52,373 nt of DNA from Bacteroidales bacterium (GTDB lineage Bacteria > Bacteroidota > Bacteroidia > Bacteroidales > VadinHA17), in contig JALVJE010000236.1 in NCBI GenBank assembly GCA_027028505.1, positions 1 through 52,373 of the forward strand, written 5' to 3'. The stretch's first letter is position 1. The number at the start of each line of letters is the position of its first letter. Below are positions 1 to 8,387 of this stretch, in pieces. The translations under genes and the position numbers were made by a program. The notes beneath the pieces are model-generated. The model ran no database searches. It saw nothing but the letters and a program-made list of their open reading frames with translations, and was not told the DNA's origin.

Positions 1-40
1 ACTATGAACTATGAACTATGAACTATGAACTGTGAACTCA
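1..40. repeat. Heptamer tandem array (GAACTAT)n at the corA stop codon
   Basis: About five consecutive 7-nt units of GAACTAT/GAACTGT run to the TGA stop codon of corA (complement of positions 38-40), so the array starts where the gene ends. The left part is cut by the window edge. The same heptamer forms a longer array at 10455-10559, also next to the stop codon of a minus-strand gene. Confidence 0.85.
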
Positions 41-982
41 CAGCCACTTCTTCCGTTTGAAGTACAGCAGGGCCGCCATCGAAGAGAGCACCATGGCCAG
101 GAGGGCCAGGGGATAGCTGTAATGGCCGTACAATTCCGGCATATATTTGAAGTTCATCCCATAGATGCTGGCGATGAGTGTGGGAGGCATGAAGATGACC
201 GTCATCACGGTGAAGATCTTGATCACCTTGTTCTGTTCGAAATCCACCAGACCCAGGAAGGTGCTCTGCAGGAAGTCCAGTCTTTCAAAACTGAACTGGG
301 TATGGTCGAGAAGGGAACCCAGGTCCTTGAGCATGATGCGGATCAGCTCATAGCTCTCCTCTGGGAAAAAGTCGCTTTTGAGCATGGCTGAGAAAATACG
401 TTGTTTGTCCACGATGTTCTCATGGATCATCATGGTGGTCTCCTGCAGGGTGCCGATATTGATCAGGATGTCCTCGTCGAGGTCCTGTTTGATGTTCACC
501 TGTTTGCTCAGACGGGAGATCTGCCGCGTGATGGCCTCCAGGTAGTCGGCATCCAGATCGATACGCGAGTCGAACAGGGCCAGGATGATCTGATAACCGT
601 TGGTGATGGATTTGTTGCGGTTTTTGATCTTGCGGATGGTGTCGCCGAAGGTCTGCAGTTTGGTGTTGCGGGAAGAGATCAGCACGTTGTTCTTCAGGAT
701 GAGCGATACCGGTTGGGCGGTGTAGGTATCATCCTCCTTGACCATGAAGTTGGAGTTGATGATGATCTGGTTCTCGGTCTCCGAGAATTTCGAACTGGAC
801 TCGATCTCTTCGATCTCTTCCCGCGACTGCAGCTTGATAGTGAAGAGTTCTTCCGCAAAATCCCGTTCTTCAGGGGTGGGTTGCACCAGGTCGAGCCAGA
901 TGAGATCCTCGATCTGGAACCCCTCCCGGATCTCATCAAACCCTTTCACATAACCTCTCGACCTGAAGAACGCATATACCAT
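38..982 (-). CDS. corA: CorA family magnesium/cobalt transporter
   Basis: This is a 314-residue CorA-type divalent-cation channel, which in this family forms an inner-membrane pentamer for Mg2+ (and Co2+/Ni2+) uptake. The long N-terminal region is acidic and helix-rich, as in the CorA cytoplasmic funnel. The C-terminus has two membrane segments: one ends at the signature YGMNF (about residues 274-278), the second is at about 291-309 and is followed by a basic tail (FKRKKW), the usual CorA ending. The loop after GMN carries the acidic residue of MPEL, as in typical family members. Length matches the family. A Bacteroidota-type -7 element (TACTTTTG) lies 19 nt upstream of the ATG, so the gene probably has its own promoter. 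A heptamer repeat array begins at its stop codon. The family assignment is firm; the ion specificity is inferred from the family. Confidence 0.95.
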   Translation of the reverse strand: MVYAFFRSRGYVKGFDEIREGFQIEDLIWLDLVQPTPEERDFAEELFTIKLQSREEIEEIESSSKFSETENQIIINSNFMVKEDDTYTAQPVSLILKNNVLISSRNTKLQTFGDTIRKIKNRNKSITNGYQIILALFDSRIDLDADYLEAITRQISRLSKQVNIKQDLDEDILINIGTLQETTMMIHENIVDKQRIFSAMLKSDFFPEESYELIRIMLKDLGSLLDHTQFSFERLDFLQSTFLGLVDFEQNKVIKIFTVMTVIFMPPTLIASIYGMNFKYMPELYGHYSYPLALLAMVLSSMAALLYFKRKKWL

Positions 983-1001
983 AAGCCTGCTGCTTTGGTG
1001 A

Positions 1002-1009
1002 CAAAAGTA
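1002..1009 (-). promoter_or_regulatory. Candidate -7 element for corA
   Basis: On the minus strand the octamer TACTTTTG matches the Bacteroidota -7 consensus TAnnTTTG exactly and lies 19 nt before the corA ATG. The upstream -33 region is T-rich without a clear TTTG, so this rests mainly on the -7 match and its position. Confidence 0.4.
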
Positions 1010-1058
1010 AAATAATTTTTAAAAAAGAGCAGACCATCGATGAGAATAATTCCGTTGG

Positions 1059-3209
1059 TCAGAGCACGAACCGCCAGATCAGTTTTGCCTGAACAGTGGT
1101 GGTTTTTACCTTGAGCCCGTTGGCGGTCTCATAGTACTGATTGACCACGAAATAGAAATTGGTGCCGGGTTTGGGGATCCAGTTGACCCTGAAATTGACC
1201 AGGACCTCTTTGTCTTCATTGTTCCATTGTCCAAACAGCGAGCCGAAGAGATTGGGATTGATGGCGGTGTTGATCCTGCCCCCCACTTCATGCACCATGA
1301 AAGATCCTTCCGGCAGGGTGATCTTGTTCAGCGTATAATCCCCGCTGATACGGAAGTGGGGACTAGGCTGCCAGGTCAGCTCCTGCGACCATTCTGTTCT
1401 TGTGCCATTGTAGAATCCGCCCCATCGGACCTTGAGTGCGGTGTACAAGGGTCTGCCGTCAAAGGTCTCAGCCTGTATCTCCCAGTCGGTGAACCAGTAC
1501 CGGCCTTTGGGGATGGTGATCCCCGGATGGATATGAAAATCCTCTGTCAGGTTCTCACCTCTGTACTGGAAGTTGAGTTCAAAGAATTCGCCGCTTTTGG
1601 TATCGAAGCCCAGGGGTCTGAACTCGGTGTACAGCGACTGCATCTCTTTGGTCCTGTCGTCAAAGTAGTAATTGAAATCGAAGGGCTTGAAGACCAGTCT
1701 CTGCATCCAGGGCAGCCATTTGGGGCGGGGTTTGATATGCATGTCGGCCGTGACCATCTGGTAGTTCCTTCTGCGCAGGAAGCCGGTTTCGGGGTTGAAC
1801 CTTTCACCTGCGCGGTACCAGGCAGCAGAAAAATCGAGGTTGTCATTGGGATATTCCAGGAACAGTCGGTGGGTCAGGCCTGTCTTGTGATCCGGCAGGC
1901 TGTCGGAGGTGTAGCTCTGGGCGATGGCGCCGCCGAAGACCAGGTTCTTGTTGCCCCGGAAATGAGAGTTGGAATAATATACATCGGCGCCATATACCAG
2001 GTTATCTCTGCCGTTCTCTGCCCTGTTCACACCGATAAGGCCTACGGTCACGTCGGAGCCTATATCCTGTTTCCAGCGGAGAACGGAAAAGTTGGCGGTG
2101 GGGATGGTATCCTTTTGGGCCGTTTGTATGCTCATGCCGCCCAGACTGGTCTTCCCGGCTTTCCCCATCAGCCGGAGGCCGGCGATGATAGGTATGGCGG
2201 TACGGTCGGGTGCCAGCCCTATGCGCCGTGAATAGAAAGGCTGGATGCTGTAGCCCAGACCGAAATCGAAATAGTTTTTGCCTTCCAGAAAGAACTCCCT
2301 TTTCTCAGGGTAATAGAGGGAGAAGCGGGTGAGGTTCACCTGGGTGCGGTCCGACTCCACCTGGGCGAAGTCGGTATTGATGGTGAGATTGAGCTTCATG
2401 GTGGGGGTGATCAGGTAGTTGACATCGCCCCCCGCATTGAGCTTCTTCTTGTTCTCCCCGCTCCATGAATATCCTCCTATGGCATAGGGTTTCAGTTCCA
2501 CCAGGGTGGTTTTGGATACACCGCTCACGCCGGTCATGGTGCCGGCGCGGGACACCTGAAAGAGGTTGGCATCCCTCGACCAGCCCTGCCAGACATCCTC
2601 TTCCCGTTTCCTGCGTATGTTGCGCTGGAAGTTGATCCCCCAGGTCTGCTGTTCATTCGTTTTAAAACGTAAGGTTGAGAAAGGGATCACGAACTCGGCA
2701 AACCACCCCTGGCCGGTGCGTTTGGCCTTAACGTTCCATACGCCGTCCCAGCTGACGTTCATTTTACGGCCGTTGTCGATCACCATGCCGTCGAGACGGG
2801 CTCCGTTGGGGTTGGTGACGAAAAAATACCCGTTCCTTTTGTCTCCGTATGTGTCGATGATGATGGAAAAGTTATCGTCCGTCCCCGGATCAAAATCCCT
2901 TTTCAATTGCGTGGCCCGGATACCGGAGGGGTCATTGTCATAGCACCAGACCCCTATGTAAAGGTTTTTATCGTCATACAGGATCTTTACCACGGTCTTC
3001 TCGGTAGCCGGCTCTCCCAGGTGCAGCTCGCGTTGTGTGAAATTGTGGATGCCCGGAGCAGACTGCCAGGCAGGCTCGTTCAACCTGCCGTCCAGGGTGA
3101 TCTTTCCTGAAAGAGGGAAAGCCCGTATCGTGTCGGGAAGAGAGATCTGGCCCCAAAGTCCGGTCGCCGACACCAGAAAAAGAAGTATGACTAAACCCTG
3201 CCTGCTCAT
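1059..3209 (-). CDS. Secreted DUF5916 protein with N-terminal CBM9-like domain
   Basis: The protein has 716 residues and an N-terminal signal peptide (hydrophobic stretch LVILLFLVSATGLWG). Residues about 30-230 resemble a family-9 carbohydrate-binding fold: it begins IRAFPLSGKITLDGRLNEPAW and continues with VVKILYDDKNLYIGVWCYD and WFAEFVIPFSTLRF. The remainder is rich in alternating aromatic beta-strands and ends in a C-terminal strand finishing IWRFVL, which suggests an outer-membrane barrel. This is the arrangement of Bacteroidota DUF5916 proteins, whose function is not established. Length is typical for the family. The gene is followed by corA, 76 nt downstream on the same strand. Surface or outer-membrane localisation is inferred; the substrate is unknown. 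Confidence 0.85.
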   Translation of the reverse strand: MSRQGLVILLFLVSATGLWGQISLPDTIRAFPLSGKITLDGRLNEPAWQSAPGIHNFTQRELHLGEPATEKTVVKILYDDKNLYIGVWCYDNDPSGIRATQLKRDFDPGTDDNFSIIIDTYGDKRNGYFFVTNPNGARLDGMVIDNGRKMNVSWDGVWNVKAKRTGQGWFAEFVIPFSTLRFKTNEQQTWGINFQRNIRRKREEDVWQGWSRDANLFQVSRAGTMTGVSGVSKTTLVELKPYAIGGYSWSGENKKKLNAGGDVNYLITPTMKLNLTINTDFAQVESDRTQVNLTRFSLYYPEKREFFLEGKNYFDFGLGYSIQPFYSRRIGLAPDRTAIPIIAGLRLMGKAGKTSLGGMSIQTAQKDTIPTANFSVLRWKQDIGSDVTVGLIGVNRAENGRDNLVYGADVYYSNSHFRGNKNLVFGGAIAQSYTSDSLPDHKTGLTHRLFLEYPNDNLDFSAAWYRAGERFNPETGFLRRRNYQMVTADMHIKPRPKWLPWMQRLVFKPFDFNYYFDDRTKEMQSLYTEFRPLGFDTKSGEFFELNFQYRGENLTEDFHIHPGITIPKGRYWFTDWEIQAETFDGRPLYTALKVRWGGFYNGTRTEWSQELTWQPSPHFRISGDYTLNKITLPEGSFMVHEVGGRINTAINPNLFGSLFGQWNNEDKEVLVNFRVNWIPKPGTNFYFVVNQYYETANGLKVKTTTVQAKLIWRFVL

Positions 3210-3360
3210 ACAAAATCAGGTTTGTGGTTTGCTATCGGATCATTTTCTTACAGGAACACTACTATCAAGTCAATCATAAAACAAGGTATTATCAAATTTT
3301 TCCCGCCTGCTCTGACCAGGTAAGAAGTTTGGAGTTATTTTCGCAACATCAATAATTTAT

Positions 3361-3468
3361 TCCTCTCTTCTTACTTTTCCCACTCTTTCCACTCTTTGAC
3401 TCTTTGACTCTTCGACTGTTTGCCTTTCGACCTTCACTGTTCCCATCTTTTCACTTTCTCTCCTTTCC
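3361..3468. repeat. Degenerate 8-nt pyrimidine-rich array (CTCTTTGA)n
   Basis: The array is built of variants of CTCTTTGA/CTCTTCGA/CCACTCTT and runs to the TAG stop codon (complement of 3469-3471) of the minus-strand gene. In gene sense it reads as AGTCAAAG/AGTCGAAG units. It is one of several short-period arrays in this window that start at stop codons. The remaining spacer at 3210-3360 shows no gene. Confidence 0.7.
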
Positions 3469-4161
3469 CTACTCCATGCTGCGGTCCGGTTTTTTGGGAG
3501 GGATCACTGTGAAGTTATCGAAAGAGGTTTTTCCGTCTGCTTTTACCCAGAGGCCAACCCCTCCGGCGTTCTTAAACGTGGGATCTTTGACCTCCAGGTA
3601 TTTATTCCCGTCCAGGTATCCGATGATCCTGTCGTTGTTGACGATAATTTTCAGCTCAAACCATGTATGTGCGGGGATGGTCACGCGTGCGCTGGCGAGC
3701 ATCCGCCGGTCACCGTCCTTCACATAATAGATCCTGAAGTTGTTTTCCAGGGGGTTGTATCGGGCGATATAGTAATTGCTTTTATCCCGGGCTCTCCAGA
3801 TCACGCCGCCACCCTGGTCTTCCTCGCCCTGGTTGGCTTTGATCATAACACTTATCTCACCGTTGAGGAAAGAATAGCCGGGGGTCCAGCAGAGGTTGAA
3901 AGTGCTTCCGGAGATGTGATTGGTGCGGGTGAGGGCGAGCACCTTGTCTCCGGAGGGAGCCGTTTTGTCCTCGGTGACCTGCCAGGTGGCGAGAGGCCCC
4001 CGTTGGTTGGTGGCTTCTGTCTTCCAGCCGTCGGGGATCTTGCCTGTGGCTACCTGTTCAAAATCCAGAAAGAGCTTCTCAGAACTTTGCGCCCATGTTA
4101 CGGGAGAGAGAGCGAAAAGCCCTGCCAGAAGCAAACCGGGGATCGATCTTTTTCTTCTCAT
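3469..4161 (-). CDS. Secreted LamG/DUF1080-like beta-sandwich protein
   Basis: The protein has 230 residues with a basic start and a hydrophobic signal peptide ending near VTWAQS. The mature part reads like a single concanavalin-type sandwich (LamG, or the DUF1080 '3-keto-disaccharide hydrolase' type). Typical segments are FLDFEQVATGKIPDGWK at the start, GGVIWRARDKSNYYIARYNPLENNFRIYYV in the middle, and WFELKIIVNNDRIIGYLDGNKYLEVKDPTF followed by GGVGLWVKADGKTSFDNFTV at the end. No catalytic residues can be assigned. It starts 13 nt after the sensor-kinase stop codon, so it is probably the last gene of the regulator-kinase operon. A role in sensing or binding an extracellular ligand is inference from that context only. 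Confidence 0.8.
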   Translation of the reverse strand: MRRKRSIPGLLLAGLFALSPVTWAQSSEKLFLDFEQVATGKIPDGWKTEATNQRGPLATWQVTEDKTAPSGDKVLALTRTNHISGSTFNLCWTPGYSFLNGEISVMIKANQGEEDQGGGVIWRARDKSNYYIARYNPLENNFRIYYVKDGDRRMLASARVTIPAHTWFELKIIVNNDRIIGYLDGNKYLEVKDPTFKNAGGVGLWVKADGKTSFDNFTVIPPKKPDRSME

Positions 4162-4174
4162 GGTCTTGGGCTTT

Positions 4175-5563
4175 TTATGATAATATATCCGGAAAAAAGA
4201 TGATGAATGTATTGCCTTTTTCTGTGCCGGGTTCTACGGTGAGGATCCCTCCCTGTATCTCCACCGCCCATTTGGCGATGGCAAGTCCCAGCCCGCTTCC
4301 TCCCAGCTCTTTGGAGCGGCTTTTGTCCAGCCGGTAAAAACGCTCAAAGATCTTCTCCTTGTGGTCGGCGGGAATGGGTGTTCCCATATCGGAGACCTCT
4401 GCCTGGACGTTGTGTCCCGAAACTTTCAGCCGCACGGTGATCACAGACTCACCGGGGGCATATTTGATCGCGTTGTCGAGAAGGTTGAGCAGGGCCTGTC
4501 TGAAAAGGGTTTTATCGGCTTCTATTTTGACCGGTTCTTTTTTCTCAAACAGGATCTGTTGTTTTTTTTCTTCGGCCAGCGGAAGGATGAAGTCGATGGT
4601 CTGGGCGATGAGACGGGTGAGATCAACAGGCTCGCGGGTAAGCTTGTACGCATCTGAGTCGGCCCTCGAGAGAAAGAGCAGGCTGTTGACCAGATGGGTC
4701 AGCCGGTTGTTCTCTTCCAGTATGCTGCCGATGATTTCCCTGTAGTTTTCACTGCTCTGGGGGTCCTGCAATGCCACTTCTCCGGTACTCCGTATGGCGG
4801 TCAGAGGGGTGCGCAGCTCATGGGCGGCATCGTAGGTGAACTGTTTCAGCCGGTTGAAAGAGTCTTCAATACGGTCCAGCAGATCATTGAAGGTCAAGGC
4901 CAACTGTCCCAGCTCGTCGGCAGGGTTGTCCACGGGCAGGCGCTCATGAAGGTTATGACTGCTGATCATGTGGGCTTTGTCCGTCATCTTGCCCACCGGT
5001 GACAGAAGACGTCCCGCCAGCCAGTAGCCTCCCAGGGTGGCCACGATCAGGGCCAGCGGCAGACCGATCAGCAACAGCAGCAGGAATTTCCGGAGCTCGG
5101 TATACATAGGCTCCTCGGGCCGGAAAAGCCGGAAAATGAATTCATGCCCCTCGATATTGGCCTGGCCGGTGAGCGAGCGCAACCGTACCTGGTTCTTGGT
5201 GCGAAGTGACGAAAAGGTCAGGGCTGTAACCGGCTCTTTCAGGGGCGACCATTCCGGCAGATCACGGCCCGAGAAAGGCCGGCTGTTATACAGTAACTTC
5301 CCGCCGGGAGACCAGATCTCCACCCAGCGTTCCTGCAGAAAGGAGATGTCGTCTTCGTCGATACGGACCGTATCTCCGGGACCCGTTTCGACCATCTCTT
5401 CGATCACCTCATAATCTTTTTCCAGCAGTTTGTCCAGATCCCTTCGCAGGTTCATGAAGGTCAGGAGCAGGGTGATACCTGCATACAGGGCCAGAATGAT
5501 GAGCAGGGTGATCGAGTACCACCACGTGAGTCTGAACCGTATGTTGGTTTTATTCAGATTCAT
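4175..5563 (-). CDS. Membrane sensor histidine kinase (HAMP-HisKA-HATPase)
   Basis: The protein has 462 residues from the ATG at 5563. An open frame continues upstream, but the first 26 codons overlap the regulator gene and carry no signal. Domains: TM1 at about 14-37, a periplasmic sensor region of about 120 residues, TM2 at about 159-180, HAMP (about 181-235), HisKA with the phospho-acceptor in DAAHELRTP (H248), and a C-terminal HATPase with N-box NLLDNAIKYAP and G-boxes (VSDMGTPI, GGSGLGLAIAKW). The start codon overlaps the end of the response-regulator gene by 14 nt, which implies translational coupling and a cognate pair. The small secreted LamG-like gene follows 13 nt later. The signal sensed is unknown. 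It matters that its partner regulator carries a nonsense codon here. Confidence 0.94.
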   Translation of the reverse strand: MNLNKTNIRFRLTWWYSITLLIILALYAGITLLLTFMNLRRDLDKLLEKDYEVIEEMVETGPGDTVRIDEDDISFLQERWVEIWSPGGKLLYNSRPFSGRDLPEWSPLKEPVTALTFSSLRTKNQVRLRSLTGQANIEGHEFIFRLFRPEEPMYTELRKFLLLLLIGLPLALIVATLGGYWLAGRLLSPVGKMTDKAHMISSHNLHERLPVDNPADELGQLALTFNDLLDRIEDSFNRLKQFTYDAAHELRTPLTAIRSTGEVALQDPQSSENYREIIGSILEENNRLTHLVNSLLFLSRADSDAYKLTREPVDLTRLIAQTIDFILPLAEEKKQQILFEKKEPVKIEADKTLFRQALLNLLDNAIKYAPGESVITVRLKVSGHNVQAEVSDMGTPIPADHKEKIFERFYRLDKSRSKELGGSGLGLAIAKWAVEIQGGILTVEPGTEKGNTFIIFFPDILS

Positions 5564-6254
5564 GGTTCTCTTTTCTCTTGTCTGAAAGGATGAAGCCCAC
5601 CCCTCTGACCGTGTGAAGAAGCTTGGGCTCAAAAGGCTCATCGATCTTATGCCTCAGTCGTGTTATATGCACATCGATGAGATTGTCCATGGGGGTGACC
5701 CGGTTGACCACTTCCCATACCTGCCGGGCCAGCATCTCCCGGGAGACGATCTGCTCCTTGTTCTCGAGAAGATATTTCAGCAGGTCATATTCCTTGTTGG
5801 TCAGGGAGATACTGGTGTTGCCCCGTTTTACGGTATGATGGATCAGGTCCATCTCCAGATCGGCCAGGGTCCGTTTTGCCTCCGGTTTTTGACCGCCCCG
5901 TCGCAGCAGCACCCGTATACGGGCCAGCAGCTCGGGAAAAGCAAAAGGCTTGCCCAGGTAATCATCGGCCCCCATGTCCAGACCGGTCACCTTATCATCG
6001 GTGCTGTCACGGGCCGAAAGGATCAGCACCGGGATCTTCATACCTTTTTTACGTAAGGTACGCAGGATGTCGTATCCGCTGTGTCCGGGAAGCATCAGGT
6101 CCAGGAGGAGCAGATCGTATGTTTCGGTGTTCAGCAGGAAGAATCCTTCCTCGCCGTTGGAGGCCGTGTCTACCTTATAATCGTGGCGCTGCAGACCTTC
6201 CTGCAGGGCCTACGCCACCTTCTTTTCATCCTCTATGACCAGTATGCGATACAT
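5550..6254 (-). pseudogene. OmpR-family response regulator interrupted by in-frame TAG
   Basis: Read from the ATG at 6254 the frame encodes a complete OmpR/PhoB-type regulator of 234 codons plus stop. It contains a receiver domain with acidic pocket (VIEDE, residues 6-10), phospho-acceptor D52 (LLLLDLMLPG), LILSARDS and GKPF, then a winged-helix DNA-binding domain (SLTNKEYDLLKYLLENKEQIVSREML, DVHITRLRHKI, LLHTVRGVGFIL). Codon 15 is TAG (complement of 6210-6212), where homologues have a sense codon; no other stop or frameshift is visible. The longest uninterrupted frame starts at Met54 (6095), after D52, so a restart product could not be phosphorylated normally. Options are a recent nonsense mutation, a sequencing error, or suppression. 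The kinase gene downstream is intact. The regulator identity is certain; the loss of function is not. Confidence 0.85.
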
Positions 6255-6571
6255 GTGCGTATCTTTGAAGGGTAAAATAAATAATTTATTGAGACCTGGC
6301 GGCTTAAAGTTTTCTTAAAAGTTGTTAAGATAATACGTTTACCCGGCCTGCCCCGCCATTCCTGAGCATTTAACAAGTCTGAAGTCCCGCAATCCGGGAT
6401 TTGCGGTATTTGCTGTTTTCGGGGTATATCGGGATTTTTTCGGGATATATCCGGAGGTATAACGTAGGGGCACAAAATTTTGTGCCCCTACGTTTATTTA
6501 TCTGTTTGCCTTTTATTACATGGAGATCTGTAAAAAAGATTATTTTTACCACTTCTTTTTACATCGTATAT
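6255..6571. other. Divergent spacer with inverted repeats
   Basis: No gene is visible in this 317-nt spacer between the regulator (minus) and the epimerase (plus). It holds a short palindrome at about 6386-6407 (CCGCAAT, then CCGG, then GATTTGCGG) and a long perfect palindrome at 6461-6494. A codon frame runs through the palindrome into the epimerase, but its residues do not belong to the enzyme family. Confidence 0.7.
6461..6494. repeat. 34-nt perfect palindrome, copy 1
   Basis: The half-site AACGTAGGGGCACAAAA is followed immediately by its exact reverse complement. The core (GTAGGGGCACAAAA plus complement, 28 nt) recurs at 35482-35509, also in a spacer. As RNA or single-stranded DNA it would form a long hairpin. 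There is no T-run, so it is not a classical terminator. Confidence 0.9.
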
Positions 6572-7546
6572 ATGAGAACAGGTGTCACAGGTGCTGCCGG
6601 CCATATCGGATATACGCTGGTGCGCAGGCTGCTTGCCGAAGGCCATGAGGTGCGGGTTTTCTTGCGGGAGGAACAGTCATTGCCGGAGGAGGTGACGCTG
6701 GATATTTTCCGGGGGGATCTTCTGGATGCAGCGGCCGTCCGTAAATTTGTGGAAGGGTTGGATGCGGTTATCCATGCGGGGGCGCGGATTTTTGTCAACG
6801 GGAAGAAAAAATGGCAATATTTCAGGGAGAACATTGCGACGGCAGAAAATGTGCTGCAGGCAGTGAAAGAGGAAGGATGCCGGTATGTTTATTTCAGTTC
6901 CATACATGCCTATGATCCTTTTCCCCGTGACGAGCCTTTGGACGAACGAAGGCCCCTGGTCACGAACGACCGCTTCCTGTACAGCCGTTCCAAGGCACGG
7001 GCCCAGGAGACGGTGATGCAGGCAGCTGCCGAAGGGCTGGAAGCCCTGGTGGTCAACCCTTCGGCGGTCATCGGCAGGTACGACTATAAACCTTCCTTGC
7101 TGGGGAAGGCGGTACTGCTGATGGCGAAGAACAAAATGCCGGCCCTCATCCCAGGGGGATACAACTGGGTGGATGTACGGGATGTGGCCGAAGGCACGGT
7201 GAATGCCCTGGAGAAGGGCAGACCCGGAGAAGCTTATCTGCTGGCCGGGCACTGGGAAAGCCTGCAGGGACTCTACGAGCTGGTTAGCGAACGAATGGGC
7301 AGGAAAAAGAAACTGCCTGTATCCCCTGTATGGATGGCCCGCGCAGGTATCCCTTTCATGGGACTGGCGGCCCGTATAAAAGGAGAGGAGCCGCTTTATA
7401 CGCAGGAATCCATTACGATCTTGCAGGAATCCAATCCCCATGTCAGCACTGACAAAGCTTCCCGTGAACTGGGATACCGGCCCCGGCCACTCCAGGAGAC
7501 CGTGGAAGATACACTCCACTGGTTCCGGGAAAGGAAATATTTATAA
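6572..7546 (+). CDS. NAD(P)-dependent epimerase / dihydroflavonol-reductase-like SDR
   Basis: This is a 324-residue extended short-chain dehydrogenase. The chosen ATG at 6572 puts the nucleotide-binding motif TGAAGHIG at residues 5-12, as expected; the 57 codons upstream come from spacer and palindrome sequence. Other landmarks are the acidic residue and DxxD-like turn in IFRGDLLDAAAV, the catalytic Ser region YVYFSSIHAYDP, and the segment FLYSRSKARAQETV, which supplies the YxxxK motif (YSRSK). The C-terminal half is the variable substrate domain (VNPSAVIGRYDYKPS, NWVDVRDVAEGTVNALEKG). It resembles dihydroflavonol-4-reductase/NAD-epimerase proteins. The steroid-reductase-like gene starts 19 nt downstream, so both may act on a hydrophobic (sterol- or terpenoid-like) substrate; that is inference. 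Confidence 0.88.
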   Translation: MRTGVTGAAGHIGYTLVRRLLAEGHEVRVFLREEQSLPEEVTLDIFRGDLLDAAAVRKFVEGLDAVIHAGARIFVNGKKKWQYFRENIATAENVLQAVKEEGCRYVYFSSIHAYDPFPRDEPLDERRPLVTNDRFLYSRSKARAQETVMQAAAEGLEALVVNPSAVIGRYDYKPSLLGKAVLLMAKNKMPALIPGGYNWVDVRDVAEGTVNALEKGRPGEAYLLAGHWESLQGLYELVSERMGRKKKLPVSPVWMARAGIPFMGLAARIKGEEPLYTQESITILQESNPHVSTDKASRELGYRPRPLQETVEDTLHWFRERKYL

Positions 7547-7565
7547 TTCAACAAACAACAGGATC

Positions 7566-8333
7566 ATGATCGATCTGCACTGGTTCAATATTTTTCTCTA
7601 TGCCTGGATGGGTCTGGCCGTAGTGATCTTCATCTTCATGACAGGGATGAAGATCACAGCACCTTACGGACGCTATACGCGGGAAGGATGGGGCGCATTT
7701 ATCGGCAACCGGGCTGCCTGGGTGCTGATGGAGATCCCGTCCCTGATCCTGTTCATGGTCTTTTTCCTGACAGGATCCCTTCATCATGATGCGGTGACCT
7801 GGTTCTTTTTTGCCGTGTGGGTGTTCCACTATACCAACCGGTCGCTGATCTATCCTTTCCGGACACGCACGCAGAAGAAAAAGATGCCTCTTTCCGTCAT
7901 GTTCATGGGGATGTTCTTTAACCTGGTCAATGCCACGACCAATGGCTATTACCTGGGATATATTCAGCCTGTATATCCGGCGGGATGGTGGCACGATCCC
8001 CGTTTCCTGGCGGGTGTTCTTATTTATCTGGCAGGGGTGGTGATGAACTGGTGGGCCGATGGCCGCCTGATCGGTCTGCGCAAGGACAAAGGTACGGATT
8101 ATGCCATTCCTTACGGAGGCATGTTCCGCTATGTGAGTTGCCCCAATTACCTGGGGGAGATGATGGAGTGGGGCGGTTTTGCCCTGATGGCGTGGAACCT
8201 GCCGGCACTGGCTTTTTTTGTATGGACGGTCTCCAACCTCTTGCCCCGCGCACTGAACCACCATGCCTGGTACCGGCAGAAGTTCCCGGATTATCCCGGG
8301 GAGAGAAAAGCGGTGGTCCCGTTCATTATATAG
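7566..8333 (+). CDS. Steroid 5-alpha-reductase-like (DUF1295) membrane enzyme
   Basis: The protein has 255 residues from the ATG at 7566 (MIDLHWFN); earlier in-frame codons overlap the epimerase gene and are not conserved-looking. There are six or more hydrophobic helices. The C-terminal signature is that of the 3-oxo-5-alpha-steroid 4-dehydrogenase/ICMT-like superfamily: GGMFRYVSCPNYLGEMMEWGGFAL, then RALNHHAWYRQKFPDYPGERKAVVPFII. These enzymes are integral membrane NADPH-dependent reductases or methyltransferase relatives. The physiological substrate cannot be deduced. Co-orientation with the preceding short-chain dehydrogenase (19-nt gap) suggests a shared pathway. Confidence 0.9.
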   Translation: MIDLHWFNIFLYAWMGLAVVIFIFMTGMKITAPYGRYTREGWGAFIGNRAAWVLMEIPSLILFMVFFLTGSLHHDAVTWFFFAVWVFHYTNRSLIYPFRTRTQKKKMPLSVMFMGMFFNLVNATTNGYYLGYIQPVYPAGWWHDPRFLAGVLIYLAGVVMNWWADGRLIGLRKDKGTDYAIPYGGMFRYVSCPNYLGEMMEWGGFALMAWNLPALAFFVWTVSNLLPRALNHHAWYRQKFPDYPGERKAVVPFII

Positions 8334-8387
8334 ATATTCCACTTTATCTGCGTATATTCGGATTGAATTTCTGAGGAGTTCATATAC

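Noticed and set aside
1227-2231. 334-codon plus-strand frame opposite the DUF5916 gene
   Set aside because: Shadow of a recognisable gene, without domains or a ribosome-binding site.
6401-6571. N-terminal extension of the epimerase
   Set aside because: The extension is translated from the palindrome and spacer; the Rossmann motif TGAAGHIG follows directly after the ATG at 6572.
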